Part shown: positions 50,824 to 61,247 of the stretch, piece after piece
Layout: every line of letters starts with the position of its first letter
How positions within the stretch are numbered: position 1 is the first letter of the stretch
NCBI RefSeq assembly: GCF_023700745.1
Contig: NZ_JAMPYG010000002.1
Span: 124,001 to 188,000 of the forward strand
Origin: Rhodoferax sp.
GTDB taxonomy: Bacteria; Pseudomonadota; Gammaproteobacteria; Burkholderiales; Burkholderiaceae_C
DNA length: 64,000 nucleotides
Direction of reading: 5' to 3'
Notes under the pieces: model-generated
Database searches by the model: none
What the model was told of the DNA's origin: nothing
What the model saw: the letters and a program-made list of their open reading frames with translations, nothing else
Position numbers and translations under genes: made by a program

Positions 50824-52005
50824 ATGGCGAACGATTTTCTCTTCACCTCGGAATCCGTGTCCGAAGGCCACCCCGACAAGGTGGCCGACCAGATTTCCGA
50901 TGCAATTCTGGACGCAATTTTCAAACAAGACCCAAAATCGCGGGTTGCAGCCGAGACCTTGTGCAACACCGGTCTGGTCCTGTTGGCAGGTGAAATCACC
51001 ACCAACGCCACCGTGGACTACATCCAGGTCGCGCGCGACACACTCAAGCGCATTGGTTACGACAACTCGGATTACGGCATTGACTACAAAGGTTGTGCGG
51101 TACTGGTGGCTTACGACAAGCAGAGTAACGACATCGCTCAGGGCGTGGACCACGCCAGTGATGACCACCTGAACACAGGCGCCGGCGACCAGGGCCTGAT
51201 GTTTGGTTATGCCTGCAACGAAACCCCCGAGCTGATGCCGGCGCCCATTTATTACGCCCACCGTCTGGTGGAGCGCCAGGCGCAACTGCGCAAGGATGGC
51301 CGCCTGCCCTTTTTACGCCCGGACGCCAAGAGCCAGGTCACCATGCGCTATGTGGACGGCAAACCGCACAGCATTGACACCGTGGTGTTGTCGACCCAGC
51401 ACAGCCCGGAGATGAGTCTGGGCAACCGCATGACCGATGCTTTTTATGAAGCAATCCGCGAAGAGATCATCAAACCGGTATTGCCAAAAGAATGGCTGAC
51501 GGCTGATACCAAGTACCTGATCAACCCCACCGGCCGTTTTGTCGTGGGTGGCCCGCAAGGCGACTGCGGCCTGACCGGGCGCAAAATCATTGTCGATACC
51601 TACGGTGGCGCCTGCCCGCACGGCGGTGGCGCCTTCAGCGGCAAAGACCCAACGAAAGTGGACCGGTCGGCCGCTTACGCCGCGCGCTATGTGGCCAAGA
51701 ACATCGTCGCAGCAGGTCTGGCGCGCCAGTGCCAGATTCAGGTGGCCTACGCCATCGGTGTGGCGAAACCCATGAACGTGACTGTCTATACCGAAGGCAC
51801 TGGCGTGATTCCGGACGAAGACATCGCCGCCCTGGTTCACCGCCACTTTGACCTGCGCCCACGCGGTATCATCCAAATGCTGGATTTGTTACGCCCGATT
51901 TACGAAAAAACCGCTGCCTACGGTCACTTTGGACGCGAAGAACCCGAGTTCAGCTGGGAAAACACAGACAAAGCCCAGGCCTTGCGCGCAGCAGCGGGGC
52001 TGTGA
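50824..52005 (+). CDS. metK: S-adenosylmethionine synthase
   Basis: 393 residues from ATG 50824 ([19 protein letters not shown]); the upstream in-frame extension to 50719 is the untranslated leader. ATP- and methionine-binding motifs are [12 protein letters not shown] and the P-loop-like [15 protein letters not shown]. It makes SAM from methionine and ATP. It is preceded by 190 bp of leader shared with the divergent acyltransferase gene. Confidence 0.98.
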   Translation: MANDFLFTSESVSEGHPDKVADQISDAILDAIFKQDPKSRVAAETLCNTGLVLLAGEITTNATVDYIQVARDTLKRIGYDNSDYGIDYKGCAVLVAYDKQSNDIAQGVDHASDDHLNTGAGDQGLMFGYACNETPELMPAPIYYAHRLVERQAQLRKDGRLPFLRPDAKSQVTMRYVDGKPHSIDTVVLSTQHSPEMSLGNRMTDAFYEAIREEIIKPVLPKEWLTADTKYLINPTGRFVVGGPQGDCGLTGRKIIVDTYGGACPHGGGAFSGKDPTKVDRSAAYAARYVAKNIVAAGLARQCQIQVAYAIGVAKPMNVTVYTEGTGVIPDEDIAALVHRHFDLRPRGIIQMLDLLRPIYEKTAAYGHFGREEPEFSWENTDKAQALRAAAGL

Positions 52006-52053
52006 CGGAGTTTGCGCACTGCAAAACAGACATTCAGCCTTGCTCAATAACCG

Positions 52054-52974
52054 TCAATAACCGCGCCCCACATCAACCAGTCCCGCCACCGGCTCACCGC
52101 GTCCAAGCGCCGCCATCTTGCCCACAATCTGCGCAATGCTGGTCTCGCGCAAGGTGCGCGCCGATGTGTGTGGCGTGATGGTGATTCTGGGGTGCCGCCA
52201 GAACGGGTGTGCCAAAGGCAGAGGCTCGGTACGAAACACGTCCAGCGTCGCACCGGCCAACTGGCCGCGGTTCAGTAATACCAGCAAATCGTCATCAACA
52301 AGGTGCGCACCGCGCGCCACATTGATCACATAGCCACCAGGCTGCAAGCGGCTCAGCGTATCGCGGTTCAGAATGTTGACGGTCTCCGCGGTGAGCGGTA
52401 GCAGGTTGACCAGAATACGGCTGGCCGCCAGGAACGCATTGAACTGCTCGGCACCATGAAAACCATGGACGCCGTCGAGTTCTTTGGCGGTTCGGCTCCA
52501 GCCATTCACCGGGAATTCAAAATGCCTCAGCGCCTGCGCCACGCGCTGCCCCAGCACGCCCAGGCCCATGACGCCGACAGGAAAATCAGCGCGCTGGTGC
52601 GACGGGTGCACGGTCCATCGGCCCTGGCTGGTGTCGGCCGCATAGAGATCAAGTTCGCGAAAGTGGCGGATCACCGCGTGGCACACATACTCGGCCATTT
52701 GCACCGCCATCCCGGCATCGTCAAGGCGAACGAAGCTGACTTCGGCTGGCAGGCGCAGTTTCAGCAGGGCATCGACACCGGCACCGATGGCAAACACGGC
52801 CTTGAGCTGCACCTGCTCGTCAAAGAACTGTTGCGGTGGTGCCCAGACCACAGCGTAGTCGGCCGGGCTTGCACCGGCTTGCCAGAGTTCAACCTCGGCC
52901 TGCGGCAAGGCGGCACGCAGGCCAGCCAGCCAGGGTTCCGGCTCGGTGCCGGTACAACAAAAAGTGATTTTCAT
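52054..52974 (-). CDS. ghrA: Glyoxylate/hydroxypyruvate reductase A-type dehydrogenase
   Basis: 306 residues of the D-2-hydroxyacid dehydrogenase family, GhrA branch. The NAD(P) motif is GVMGLGVLGQRVAQAL; catalytic Arg is in NVARGAHLVD, Glu in RTEPLPLAHPFW and His in ITPHTSA. It reduces glyoxylate or hydroxypyruvate. It starts 3 bp after mccA, so it is probably cotranscribed with the leucine-catabolic genes, though a metabolic link is not obvious. Confidence 0.88.
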   Translation of the reverse strand: MKITFCCTGTEPEPWLAGLRAALPQAEVELWQAGASPADYAVVWAPPQQFFDEQVQLKAVFAIGAGVDALLKLRLPAEVSFVRLDDAGMAVQMAEYVCHAVIRHFRELDLYAADTSQGRWTVHPSHQRADFPVGVMGLGVLGQRVAQALRHFEFPVNGWSRTAKELDGVHGFHGAEQFNAFLAASRILVNLLPLTAETVNILNRDTLSRLQPGGYVINVARGAHLVDDDLLVLLNRGQLAGATLDVFRTEPLPLAHPFWRHPRITITPHTSARTLRETSIAQIVGKMAALGRGEPVAGLVDVGRGY

Positions 52975-52977
52975 GCC

Positions 52978-54972
52978 CTATTGCACCATCAATTTAAGCA
53001 GTTCAGCGCCCTCCACCACCTGGTCGCCCGGCGCATAGAGCAACTCTTCAACCACGCCGTCGATGGGCGCGGCAATGGTGTGCTCCATTTTCATGGCGTC
53101 CATGACGGCCAGCGCCTGACCGCGCTGGACCCTGTCGCCAGCCCTGACGGCAAACGACACCACCTTGCCGGGCATGGGCGCGGTCAGGCGGCCGACCTCA
53201 GCGGGCGCTTCGCCGGCGTGCAACAGCAGGTCAATGGCAACGATCTGCGTCGCCCCTTGCGCCGTGTGGATGTGCGCCACCTCGCCCTTGCGGTAGACCG
53301 TCACCAGTGCCCGCTGACCGGCAAAGCGCAGGTCGATACCCGCGGGCGTGGCGGTGAATTCCAGCGTACCGGCCAATTCACCCACCTTGAACGACAGCGC
53401 ACCATCGTGCAGATAAGTCAGTCCCGCCTGCACCTGCGCGCCGGCAAACTCAAAGGCGAATCGGCGCGTGAAGACCCCATGGCTGCGCCAGCCGTCGGTC
53501 TTGCTGAAGGGATCGGCGCCTTCAACCGCGCGCTCGTCGAGCAGGGTTTGCGCCACATCCGCGGCCGCTGCCAATGCCAGGCCGACGCGCTCCTGGTTGA
53601 ACAGGACAGCGGCCTCGCGCGGAATCAGCCCGGTGTCCAGATTGGCCTGGGCAAACGAGGGCGACTGCAGCACATGGCGCAAGAATTGCACATTGGTGGT
53701 CAGGCCGATGATGTGGGTTTGTGCCAGCGCGCCGTCCAGCCGCGCCAGCGCCTGTTCGCGGGTGTCACCATGCACGATGACTTTGGCCACCATGGAATCG
53801 TAAAACGGGCTGATGCTGTCGCCCTGGCGCACGCCGTCATCGAAACGCACCGCGCTGATGGCAAAACTGCTGCAGTCCGGTTTGCGGTAGACGTCCAGCG
53901 TGCCGGTGGCGGGCAGAAAATTGTTGTCGGGGTTCTCGGCGCAGATGCGCGCCTCGATGGCATGGCCGGTGATCCTGAGCTGCTCCTGCTGCAGCGGCAG
54001 CGCTTCGCCGCTGGCCACGCGCAATTGCCATTCGACCAGGTCCTGGCCGGTGATGGCTTCCGTGACCGGGTGTTCGACCTGTAGGCGGGTGTTCATTTCC
54101 ATGAAGAAGAAATTCATCGACCCGTCTTCCCGCTGCTCGACGATGAATTCCACGGTGCCGGCGCCGACGTAGTTCACCGCGCGGGCCGCGGCCACTGCGG
54201 CTTGACCCATGCGCGCCCGCAACTCGGGCGTCATGCCCGGCGCCGGCGCTTCTTCGAGCACTTTCTGGTGACGCCGCTGCACCGAGCAGTCGCGCTCGAA
54301 CAGATAAACATAATTACCCAAATTGTCGCCAAACACCTGGATCTCGATGTGGCGCGGACGCTGCACGTATTTTTCAACCAGCACCGCATCGCTGCCAAAA
54401 CTGTTGATGGCCTCGCGCTTGCAACTGGTCAGGGCATCGGCAAAGTCCTGCGAACGCTCCACTGCGCGCATGCCCTTGCCACCCCCACCCGCGCTGGCCT
54501 TGATGAGGACCGGGTAGCCGATTTCATCGGCCTTGAGTTGCAGCAACGCCGGGTCCTGGTCTGCGCCATGGTAGCCCGGCACCAGCGGTACACCGGCACG
54601 CTCCATCAGTTGCTTGGACTCGGCTTTCAGGCCCATGGCCTGAATGGCCGATGCCGGCGGGCCGATGAACACCAGACCCGCAGCAACGCAGGCCTTGGCA
54701 AAGTCCTCGTTTTCGCTTAAGAAACCATAGCCGGGATGCACCGCCTGGGCGCCCGTGGCCTGTGCGGCTTCAATGATTTTTTCCCAGCGCAGGTAACTGT
54801 CCTTGGGCGCGCTGCCACCAAGGTGCACCGATTCGTCGCAGGCGGCCACGTGTTTGGCGTGGGCGTCGGCATCGGAATACACCGCCACGGTTTGGATGCC
54901 CATGCGGCGTGCGGTAGCAGCCACCCGGCAGGCAATCTCCCCACGATTGGCAATCAGGATTTTTGTGAACAT
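52978..54972 (-). CDS. mccA: Methylcrotonyl-CoA carboxylase biotin-containing alpha subunit
   Basis: 664 residues: a biotin-carboxylase domain (1-450; KASAGGGGKGMR ATP loop, FMEMNTRLQVEHPVTE), a linker/BT region and a C-terminal biotinyl domain with VMDAMKMEHT (Lys near 630). Pairing with a carboxyltransferase gene and an enoyl-CoA hydratase gene points to 3-methylcrotonyl-CoA of leucine breakdown rather than acetyl- or propionyl-CoA. The substrate assignment is by context. Confidence 0.9.
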   Translation of the reverse strand: MFTKILIANRGEIACRVAATARRMGIQTVAVYSDADAHAKHVAACDESVHLGGSAPKDSYLRWEKIIEAAQATGAQAVHPGYGFLSENEDFAKACVAAGLVFIGPPASAIQAMGLKAESKQLMERAGVPLVPGYHGADQDPALLQLKADEIGYPVLIKASAGGGGKGMRAVERSQDFADALTSCKREAINSFGSDAVLVEKYVQRPRHIEIQVFGDNLGNYVYLFERDCSVQRRHQKVLEEAPAPGMTPELRARMGQAAVAAARAVNYVGAGTVEFIVEQREDGSMNFFFMEMNTRLQVEHPVTEAITGQDLVEWQLRVASGEALPLQQEQLRITGHAIEARICAENPDNNFLPATGTLDVYRKPDCSSFAISAVRFDDGVRQGDSISPFYDSMVAKVIVHGDTREQALARLDGALAQTHIIGLTTNVQFLRHVLQSPSFAQANLDTGLIPREAAVLFNQERVGLALAAAADVAQTLLDERAVEGADPFSKTDGWRSHGVFTRRFAFEFAGAQVQAGLTYLHDGALSFKVGELAGTLEFTATPAGIDLRFAGQRALVTVYRKGEVAHIHTAQGATQIVAIDLLLHAGEAPAEVGRLTAPMPGKVVSFAVRAGDRVQRGQALAVMDAMKMEHTIAAPIDGVVEELLYAPGDQVVEGAELLKLMVQ

Positions 54973-55005
54973 GTTTGTCTCCGTAGGAATGAATCCAGCG
55001 TGAAT

Positions 55006-55030
55006 GAATTGGAATCTGACTCCGATTAAA
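55006..55030. repeat. Copy of the GGGGTCAGA palindrome at the liuC stop
   Basis: Read on the minus strand it is TTTAATCGGAGTCAGATTCC followed by AATTCATT, a near match of the element at 28410-28440. It supplies the TAA stop of the enoyl-CoA hydratase gene and fills the 53-bp gap before mccA. Confidence 0.7.
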
Positions 55031-55820
55031 TGAGCCAGTTGGGCTTGCGCTTGTGCAGGAAGGACTGCACGCCTTCCCGTCCCTCAGCGCTGGCGCGGAT
55101 GCCGGCAATGCCTTCGACGGTATGGGCAATCAGGGCGGCATCGATGTCCTTGCCGGCCACGTCGTGCAGCAGGGTTTTGCATTCCTTGACGGCGTTGGGG
55201 CTGGCATTCACCAGCGCCCTGGTGATCTCCGCGACCTGTTCGTCCAATCGCCCGGCGGGCACCACGGCATGGACAAAACCGATGCGCAAAGCCTCGGCGG
55301 CGTCAAATCGCTCGGCGGTCAAAAAGTAGCGATGGGCGGCACGGGTGCCCATGGCACGCATCACATAGGGGCTGATGGTGGCCGGGTACAGGCCCAGCCT
55401 GACTTCGCTCAGGCAGTAAGCCGCGGCCTCGACGCTCACGGCCATGTCGCAGGCCGCCACCAGACCCATGCCGCCGGCATAGACGTCGCCCTGGATGCGC
55501 GCCACGGTGGGTTTGGGGCAGGTGTCAATGACGCGCAGCATCTCGGCCAGTTGCGCCGCATCGGCCAGGTTTTCGGCATGGCTGTAGTCGGCCATGCGGC
55601 GCATCCAGTGGAGGTCGGCACCCGCGCAAAAGGCCGGACCTTCAGCCGCGAGCACAATGGCGCGCACCTCAGGGTTCTGACCCAATTGGGTGAAAGCCAG
55701 TGTGAGCTCGGCAATCACCTCGTCATTGAAGGCGTTGCGCACCTCGGGGCGGTTCAAGGTCACGGTGGCACAGTGGCCGGTCAAGGAAGTCGAGAGGGAT
55801 GGCATATCGTCCTCGCTCAC
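55026..55820 (-). CDS. liuC: Enoyl-CoA hydratase/isomerase family, probable methylglutaconyl-CoA hydratase
   Basis: 264 residues with crotonase-fold motifs: the oxyanion-hole regions [15 protein letters not shown] and [15 protein letters not shown], and [17 protein letters not shown]. In leucine/isovalerate catabolism the hydratase acts after methylcrotonyl-CoA carboxylase, and its gene lies exactly between mccB (4-bp overlap) and mccA. The specific name is inferred from context. Confidence 0.87.
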   Translation of the reverse strand: MSEDDMPSLSTSLTGHCATVTLNRPEVRNAFNDEVIAELTLAFTQLGQNPEVRAIVLAAEGPAFCAGADLHWMRRMADYSHAENLADAAQLAEMLRVIDTCPKPTVARIQGDVYAGGMGLVAACDMAVSVEAAAYCLSEVRLGLYPATISPYVMRAMGTRAAHRYFLTAERFDAAEALRIGFVHAVVPAGRLDEQVAEITRALVNASPNAVKECKTLLHDVAGKDIDAALIAHTVEGIAGIRASAEGREGVQSFLHKRKPNWLI

Positions 55821-57439
55821 ATCCGGAACAAACCGAAGCGGGTGTCCTCAATCGGCGCATTCCGCGTTGCACTCAGGCCCAGCGCCAGCACGCGGCGGGT
55901 ATCGGCCGGGTCGATGATGCCGTCGTCCCACAGCCGCGCAGTGGCGAAATAGGGATGGCCCTGGGTCTCATACTGGCTGCGGATCGGCGCCTTGAAGGCT
56001 TCTTCTTCCGCCGTGCTCCACTGCCCGCCCTTGAGTTCGATGCCGTCGCGGCGCACCGTGGCCAGCACACTGGCGGCCTGCTCGCCGCCCATCACCGAAA
56101 TGCGCGCGTTCGGCCACATCCACAAAAAGCGCGGGCTAAACGCGCGGCCGCACATGCCGTAATTGCCGGCACCAAAACTGCCACCGATGATGATGGTGAA
56201 CTTGGGTACCGCCGCGGTCGCTACCGCCGTCACCATCTTGGCGCCGTTGCGGGCAATGCCTTCGTTCTCGTATTTGCGGCCGACCATGAAGCCGGTGATG
56301 TTCTGCAGGAACACCAGCGGAATCTTGCGCTGGCAGCATAGCTCAATGAAATGCGTGCCTTTCAGCGCCGATTCGCTGAACAGGATGCCATTGTTGGCGA
56401 TGATGCCGACCGCCATGCCCTCGATGCGGGCGAAACCGCAGACCAGCGTGGTGCCAAAGCGCGCCTTGAATTCGTCAAAGTCGGAGCCATCGACGATGCG
56501 GGCAATGATCTCGCGCACATCGAAGGGCTTGCGGGTGTCCACCGGGATCACGCCATACAAGTCTTCTGCGGCATATTTGGGCGCGACCGGTGCCTGGTCG
56601 GTGGCCACCACCGGCTTGCCCTTGTTCAGGTTTTTCACGGCGCTGCGGGCCAGCGCCAGCGCGTGCATGTCGTTTTGCGCCAGGTGGTCGGCCACGCCAC
56701 TGAGCCGCGTGTGCACGTCGCCGCCGCCCAGGTCTTCAGCGCTCACCACTTCGCCGGTGGCTGCTTTCACCAGCGGCGGGCCACCCAGAAAAATGGTGCC
56801 CTGGTTCTTCACGATGATGGCCTCGTCGCTCATGGCCGGCACGTAGGCGCCGCCCGCGGTGCAGCTGCCCATGACCACGGCAATTTGCGCCAGACCCTGC
56901 GCACTCATGGTCGCCTGGTTGAAAAAGATGCGGCCAAAGTGGTCGCGGTCCGGGAACACCTCGTCCTGGTTGGGCAAGTTGGCTCCGCCCGAGTCCACCA
57001 GGTAGATGCAGGGCAAGCGGTTTTGCTGGGCAATCTCCTGCGCGCGCAGGTGCTTTTTCACCGTCATGGGGTAATAGGTGCCGCCTTTGACGGTGGCGTC
57101 GTTGCAGACAATCATGCAATCGACCCCGCTGACACGGCCAAGGCCGGCAATCAGGCCGGCACCAGGCGCACTGTCGCTGCCATCGCGGTCCGGGTACATG
57201 CCCCAGGCGGCGAGCGGCGAGAGTTCCAGAAACGGCGTGCCGGGGTCCAGCAGCATCTGCACCCGGTCGCGCGGCAGCAGCTTGCCACGCGCCGTGTGCT
57301 TGGCGCGGGCCGCGTCGCCACCGCCCATTTCCACCTGGGTGACTTTGGCGTTCAGGTCCGCCACCAGACCGCGCATAGCGGCGGCATTGGCCATGAAATC
57401 GGCAGAACGGGCGTTGAGTTGTGTCTCCAGAACAGACAT
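55817..57439 (-). CDS. mccB: Methylcrotonyl-CoA carboxylase carboxyltransferase subunit
   Basis: 540 residues with the two crotonase-like halves of acyl-CoA carboxylase beta subunits: [19 protein letters not shown] and [21 protein letters not shown] in the N-half, and [20 protein letters not shown] with [15 protein letters not shown] in the C-half. These segments are typical of MccB. It is the first gene of the operon, divergent from an AraC-type regulator over 132 bp. Confidence 0.94.
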   Translation of the reverse strand: MSVLETQLNARSADFMANAAAMRGLVADLNAKVTQVEMGGGDAARAKHTARGKLLPRDRVQMLLDPGTPFLELSPLAAWGMYPDRDGSDSAPGAGLIAGLGRVSGVDCMIVCNDATVKGGTYYPMTVKKHLRAQEIAQQNRLPCIYLVDSGGANLPNQDEVFPDRDHFGRIFFNQATMSAQGLAQIAVVMGSCTAGGAYVPAMSDEAIIVKNQGTIFLGGPPLVKAATGEVVSAEDLGGGDVHTRLSGVADHLAQNDMHALALARSAVKNLNKGKPVVATDQAPVAPKYAAEDLYGVIPVDTRKPFDVREIIARIVDGSDFDEFKARFGTTLVCGFARIEGMAVGIIANNGILFSESALKGTHFIELCCQRKIPLVFLQNITGFMVGRKYENEGIARNGAKMVTAVATAAVPKFTIIIGGSFGAGNYGMCGRAFSPRFLWMWPNARISVMGGEQAASVLATVRRDGIELKGGQWSTAEEEAFKAPIRSQYETQGHPYFATARLWDDGIIDPADTRRVLALGLSATRNAPIEDTRFGLFRM

Positions 57440-57571
57440 GGCAGGCTTTCAGTGAATCAGCTAAGGCGCGCATTGACACACGATTGTGATGCGCCGAGCA
57501 TAGAACGACAAGCGGGATATGGGCGGTCATGCTGGTTGCAAATCGTGCCATATTTGACGATACTTTGCACC

Positions 57572-58660
57572 ATGACCGCTTCCCGCCACCGAATCCAGGA
57601 CAAGCCGACCGCGGGCTTCCCGGGCGGCCCTGCCAGGTCACAGGCGCTCACACCGGTGGCCTTTGTCCAGGCCATTGTGCAAGCCTATGCGCAACGCGGA
57701 AAAGACCCGGCACAGGCCCTGCGCTCAGCACAAATCAAGCCAGAGTTTTTATGCGATCCTGCGCATCGGATCAGCGCCCTGCAAATGGAGCGCATCTCGG
57801 GTACGGCCATGCAGGAACTTGACGACGAGGCGCTGGGCTGGTTCAGCCGCCGCCTGCCCTGGGGCAGCTACGGCATGCTGGCACGCGCCTCCATCAGCGC
57901 CCCCAATCTGGGCGTGGCCTTGCAGCGCTGGTGTCGCCACCACGGCCTGATAACCGACGACATCCGTCCCCAGCTGACCCGCGCGGGCAGTCAGGCGACG
58001 CTGACCATCACCGAGCAAGCCGACCTGAAGGCCTTGCGCGAGTTCTGCCTGGTTTCGGTGTTGCGCAATGTCCATGGTCTGGCCTGCTGGCTGATTGACT
58101 CCCGCATTGCCTTGCAAGGTGCACAGTTTCCGTTTGCCGCGCCGGCGCATCGGGACGTGTACGGTGTGCTGTTTTCCGGCCCCACGGTGTTTGAGGCAGC
58201 CTGTGCCGCGATCAGTTTTGACGCGCGCTACCTGGAATTGCCACTCAGGCGCGACGAGGTCGCTTTGCGGCACATGCTCAAGCACGCCCTGCCCCTCACC
58301 GTGCTGCAGTACCGGCGCGACCGTCTGCTGGTGCAGCGGGTACGCCAGGCCTTGAGCACCCAGCCTGCCGACACGCACAGCGCCAGCGACCTGGCCGCGC
58401 TGCTGGCGATGTCACCGCGCACCCTGCACCGCCAGCTCAAGGACGAAGGCGCCTCATTGCAGACGCTGAAAGACGAGGTGCGCCGGCAGCGGGCACAAAC
58501 GCTGCTGCTGCGCACCGACCGCCCCATCAAACAGGTGGCAGAAGCCAGCGGATTTCAGAACGAAAAGAGCTTCATGCGCGCTTTCAAGGGCTGGACCGGA
58601 CAATCACCGGCGGAATTCAGGCAGGGCAGCGGCAGCGCACCTGGATCACCCGGCGGCTAA
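57572..58660 (+). CDS. AraC-family regulator divergent from mccB
   Basis: 362 residues from ATG 57572; an overlapping open frame back to 56351 is antisense to mccB and rejected. It has an N-terminal arabinose-binding-like (PF12625) domain and a C-terminal double helix-turn-helix (about 265-350; DLAALLAMSPRTLHRQLKDE and VAEASGFQNEKSFMRAFKGW). By position it is the likely regulator of the leucine-catabolic genes, taking the place of the MerR-type LiuR of other bacteria. The effector is unknown. Its 3' end overlaps the convergent HAD gene by 15 bp. Confidence 0.9.
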   Translation: MTASRHRIQDKPTAGFPGGPARSQALTPVAFVQAIVQAYAQRGKDPAQALRSAQIKPEFLCDPAHRISALQMERISGTAMQELDDEALGWFSRRLPWGSYGMLARASISAPNLGVALQRWCRHHGLITDDIRPQLTRAGSQATLTITEQADLKALREFCLVSVLRNVHGLACWLIDSRIALQGAQFPFAAPAHRDVYGVLFSGPTVFEAACAAISFDARYLELPLRRDEVALRHMLKHALPLTVLQYRRDRLLVQRVRQALSTQPADTHSASDLAALLAMSPRTLHRQLKDEGASLQTLKDEVRRQRAQTLLLRTDRPIKQVAEASGFQNEKSFMRAFKGWTGQSPAEFRQGSGSAPGSPGG

Positions 58661-59305
58661 CAGACCGGGCACATCGGCCATGCGGCGAAACACCTGATTC
58701 GCACCCGCCAGCAGCAGGGCGGCATCGCCGGCCGCTTGCGGACTGTAAGCCCACACCGTGGCACCGGCTGCCACGCCCGCCGTGACGCCGACGCTGGTGT
58801 CTTCAATCACCAGGCACTGATGACCCGGCACATTCAGATGCCCGGCAGCTGCCAGGTAGACATCGGGGGCCGGCTTGGAGCGCGGCATTTCGTGGCCGCT
58901 GAAAACCCGTCCCTCAAAGAAGCCCAGCAGGTCAACTTTGCGCAACTGCATTTCCACCTTGAAACGGTCCGCGCCCGACGCGCAGGCAATGCGTCCCTGG
59001 GTGGCAGCGTGCGCTGCCTGCACCGCGGCCCGCGCACCGGGAATCACTTCCAGCCCGGCGATGAGTGCCTGGTTGCGCCGCTGGTAAAAGCTATTCAGCC
59101 AGTCCTGCGTCAAGGGCTGGCCGGTACGCGCCTCGATCTCGGCGCGTTCTTCACGCACGGTCTTGCCTACGAAGTAGGCCATGCATTCGGCCTGCGTCAT
59201 GAACCAGCCGGCTTCGGCCAGCATCTCGCGCAGCACCTGGTTGGTCAGGGGCTCACTGTCAACCAGCACGCCGTCGCAGTCGAACAAAATGGCTTCAAAT
59301 TTCAT
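58646..59305 (-). CDS. HAD-family phosphatase (beta-phosphoglucomutase-like)
   Basis: 219 residues. HAD motif I is FDCDGVLVDSE at 8-18, followed by a helical cap, motif II ACASGAD, the Lys in RSKPAPDVY and motif IV VIEDTSVGV. It is a cytoplasmic phosphatase or phosphomutase of the YieH/GPH-like group; the substrate is unknown. The rhodanese gene ends 21 bp upstream. Confidence 0.9.
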   Translation of the reverse strand: MKFEAILFDCDGVLVDSEPLTNQVLREMLAEAGWFMTQAECMAYFVGKTVREERAEIEARTGQPLTQDWLNSFYQRRNQALIAGLEVIPGARAAVQAAHAATQGRIACASGADRFKVEMQLRKVDLLGFFEGRVFSGHEMPRSKPAPDVYLAAAGHLNVPGHQCLVIEDTSVGVTAGVAAGATVWAYSPQAAGDAALLLAGANQVFRRMADVPGLLAAG

Positions 59306-59326
59306 CTCTTGTTTCCTTGTCCCGCA

Positions 59327-59752
59327 CTAAGCCTTCGCCTGGCGACGCGCCTTGTGCTGTTCCATGGTTTCCACCGGTGCACCCTGCTTGACCCATTCGG
59401 TAAAACCACCGTCGATGTGCGCCACGTTGGTCATGCCCATGGCTTGCAAGGTCTGGGTCGCCAGCGCGCTGCGCCAGCCGGCACCACAAAACAGAATGTA
59501 CTCTTTGGACTCATCGCCAAAGACCTGCTTGTAATAGGGCGAAGCCGGGTCCACCCAGAACTCCAGCATACCGCGCGGCGCGTTGATGCAGCCCGGCACC
59601 GTGCCTTCACGTTCAAGCTCGCGCACGTCGCGGATGTCAACTACCAGCACATGCGGATCGTCCAGACGCGCCCTGACTTCTTCGACCGAATAGGTCCTGA
59701 CCTGGGCCATGGCCTCAGCCACAAGTTGCTGGTAGCCTTTGGTGATTGGCAT
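59327..59752 (-). CDS. Single-domain rhodanese-like sulfurtransferase
   Basis: 141 residues from ATG 59752 (MPITKGYQQLV); the frame runs on to 59809, but that would overlap trkH. The active-site loop has Cys89 in ILFCGAGWRS, the persulfide-carrying residue, and the CH2-like motifs VVDIRDVRELER and TVPGCINAPRG are in place. Its physiological partner is not evident. It overlaps no neighbour and follows trkH by 31 bp. Confidence 0.9.
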   Translation of the reverse strand: MPITKGYQQLVAEAMAQVRTYSVEEVRARLDDPHVLVVDIRDVRELEREGTVPGCINAPRGMLEFWVDPASPYYKQVFGDESKEYILFCGAGWRSALATQTLQAMGMTNVAHIDGGFTEWVKQGAPVETMEQHKARRQAKA

Positions 59753-59783
59753 GGGGAGTCTCCTGTTGAAAACAGTATAGACT

Positions 59784-61244
59784 TTACTTGCGCCAGAACT
59801 GCGGCACAAACAGCACCATCACAGCCAGCAATTCGAGACGACCGAGCAGCATGGCCAAGGTGCAAATCCAGGTCTGAAAATCAGTGAGGACACCAAAATT
59901 GGAGGCCGGGCCGACCTGCCCCAAGCCCGGGCCAATGTTGTTCAGGGTGGCCACCACCGCAGAGAACGCCGTGACGATGTCCAGCCCGCTGAGCAGCATC
60001 AGCATGGTCAGGCCGATGGTGCTGGCGCCGTAGATCAGCATGTAGGCCATCACCGCAGCAATCACGGTGGCCGGAATGGTGGCGCGCCCCAGGGTGACCG
60101 GATTCACCACGCGCGGATGAATGGCGCGCACCAGTTCACGACGCGACTGCTTGATGAGCAACACCATGCGCACCATCTTGATGCCGCCGCCGGTGGAACC
60201 CGCGCACGACACAAAGGTGCCCAGAAACATCAGCCAGACCGGGGCAAACACCGGCCACAAGGCGTAGTCTGCCGAGGCATAGCCGGTGGTTGTGGCCACC
60301 GACACCACGTGGAATGCAGCGGCGCGCAAGGCGGCATCCGCATGCTCAAAAACGCCATGTAACATAAGCAAAACAGCAAGGCTCAGGACTGAGCCAAGCA
60401 GCACCAGCACATAGGTCCGCACCTCGGTATCGCGCCACATCGACTGCAATGAGCGCGCCCGCCAGACAATGAAATACCGGGCAAAGCTGATGCCGGAGAG
60501 CGCCATGAAAACAATGGCCACGAGTTCGATATCGCGCGAGTTCCAAAAACCAAAACTCGCGTCATGCGACGAAAATCCACCCAGCCCCATGGTGCTGCAC
60601 ATGTGCATGAAGGCATCAGCCCAACTCATGCCCGCCTGCTGATACGCCAGCATGCATGCCGCAGAGAAAACAAAATACACGCCCCACAGGCCGCGCGCCG
60701 TCTCCGCAATGCGCGGTGTCAGGCGGGCATCTTTCATCGGGCCGGGCGTTTCGGCCTTGTAGAGCTGCACGCCCCCCAGGCCCAGCAAGGGCAACACAGC
60801 CACCACCAGCAGCATCACCCCCAAACCACCAATCAGCTGCAAAAAACAGCGCCACACGTTTACCGACACCGGCAGGCTGTCCAGCCCGGAGAACGCCGTG
60901 GCACCCGTGGCGGTCAGGCCACTCATGGCCTCAAAATAGGCATCGGTCCAACTCAGGCCGTCCATGGCCAGCACCAGCGGCACGGCCGAGCAGGCCGGCA
61001 GCACCGTCCACACCAGATTGACCAGCAGAAAACCATCGCGTGGCATCAGTTCGCGGTGAAAACGATGGGTGAGCAACCAGAGCAACAGGCCAAAACCCAG
61101 CGTGATTGCCATGCTTTGCCACCAGACACCAAGCAAGGCCGGCGGGTCCAGCTGCCAGGCCCAGGCCATGGGCACCAAAAACAGCAGGGCATAACCCACC
61201 ATGATGCGGGCCAGGATGTTGAGCGCGGGCGCCAGACTGGTCAT
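59784..61244 (-). CDS. trkH: Trk potassium uptake channel TrkH/TrkG
   Basis: 486 residues, about ten membrane helices with four selectivity-filter loops (ATGATAFSG, MGLGGFSSHD, GSTGGGIKM, NIGPGLGQVGP). It is the K+ channel subunit in the inner membrane, gated by TrkA. It starts 3 bp after trkA, so the two are cotranscribed. Confidence 0.96.
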   Translation of the reverse strand: MTSLAPALNILARIMVGYALLFLVPMAWAWQLDPPALLGVWWQSMAITLGFGLLLWLLTHRFHRELMPRDGFLLVNLVWTVLPACSAVPLVLAMDGLSWTDAYFEAMSGLTATGATAFSGLDSLPVSVNVWRCFLQLIGGLGVMLLVVAVLPLLGLGGVQLYKAETPGPMKDARLTPRIAETARGLWGVYFVFSAACMLAYQQAGMSWADAFMHMCSTMGLGGFSSHDASFGFWNSRDIELVAIVFMALSGISFARYFIVWRARSLQSMWRDTEVRTYVLVLLGSVLSLAVLLMLHGVFEHADAALRAAAFHVVSVATTTGYASADYALWPVFAPVWLMFLGTFVSCAGSTGGGIKMVRMVLLIKQSRRELVRAIHPRVVNPVTLGRATIPATVIAAVMAYMLIYGASTIGLTMLMLLSGLDIVTAFSAVVATLNNIGPGLGQVGPASNFGVLTDFQTWICTLAMLLGRLELLAVMVLFVPQFWRK

Positions 61245-61247
61245 GGT

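Noticed and set aside
56351-57571. Long upstream extension of the AraC-type regulator
   Set aside because: This part is antisense to mccB and has the composition of a shadow frame; the family N-terminus starts at 57572.
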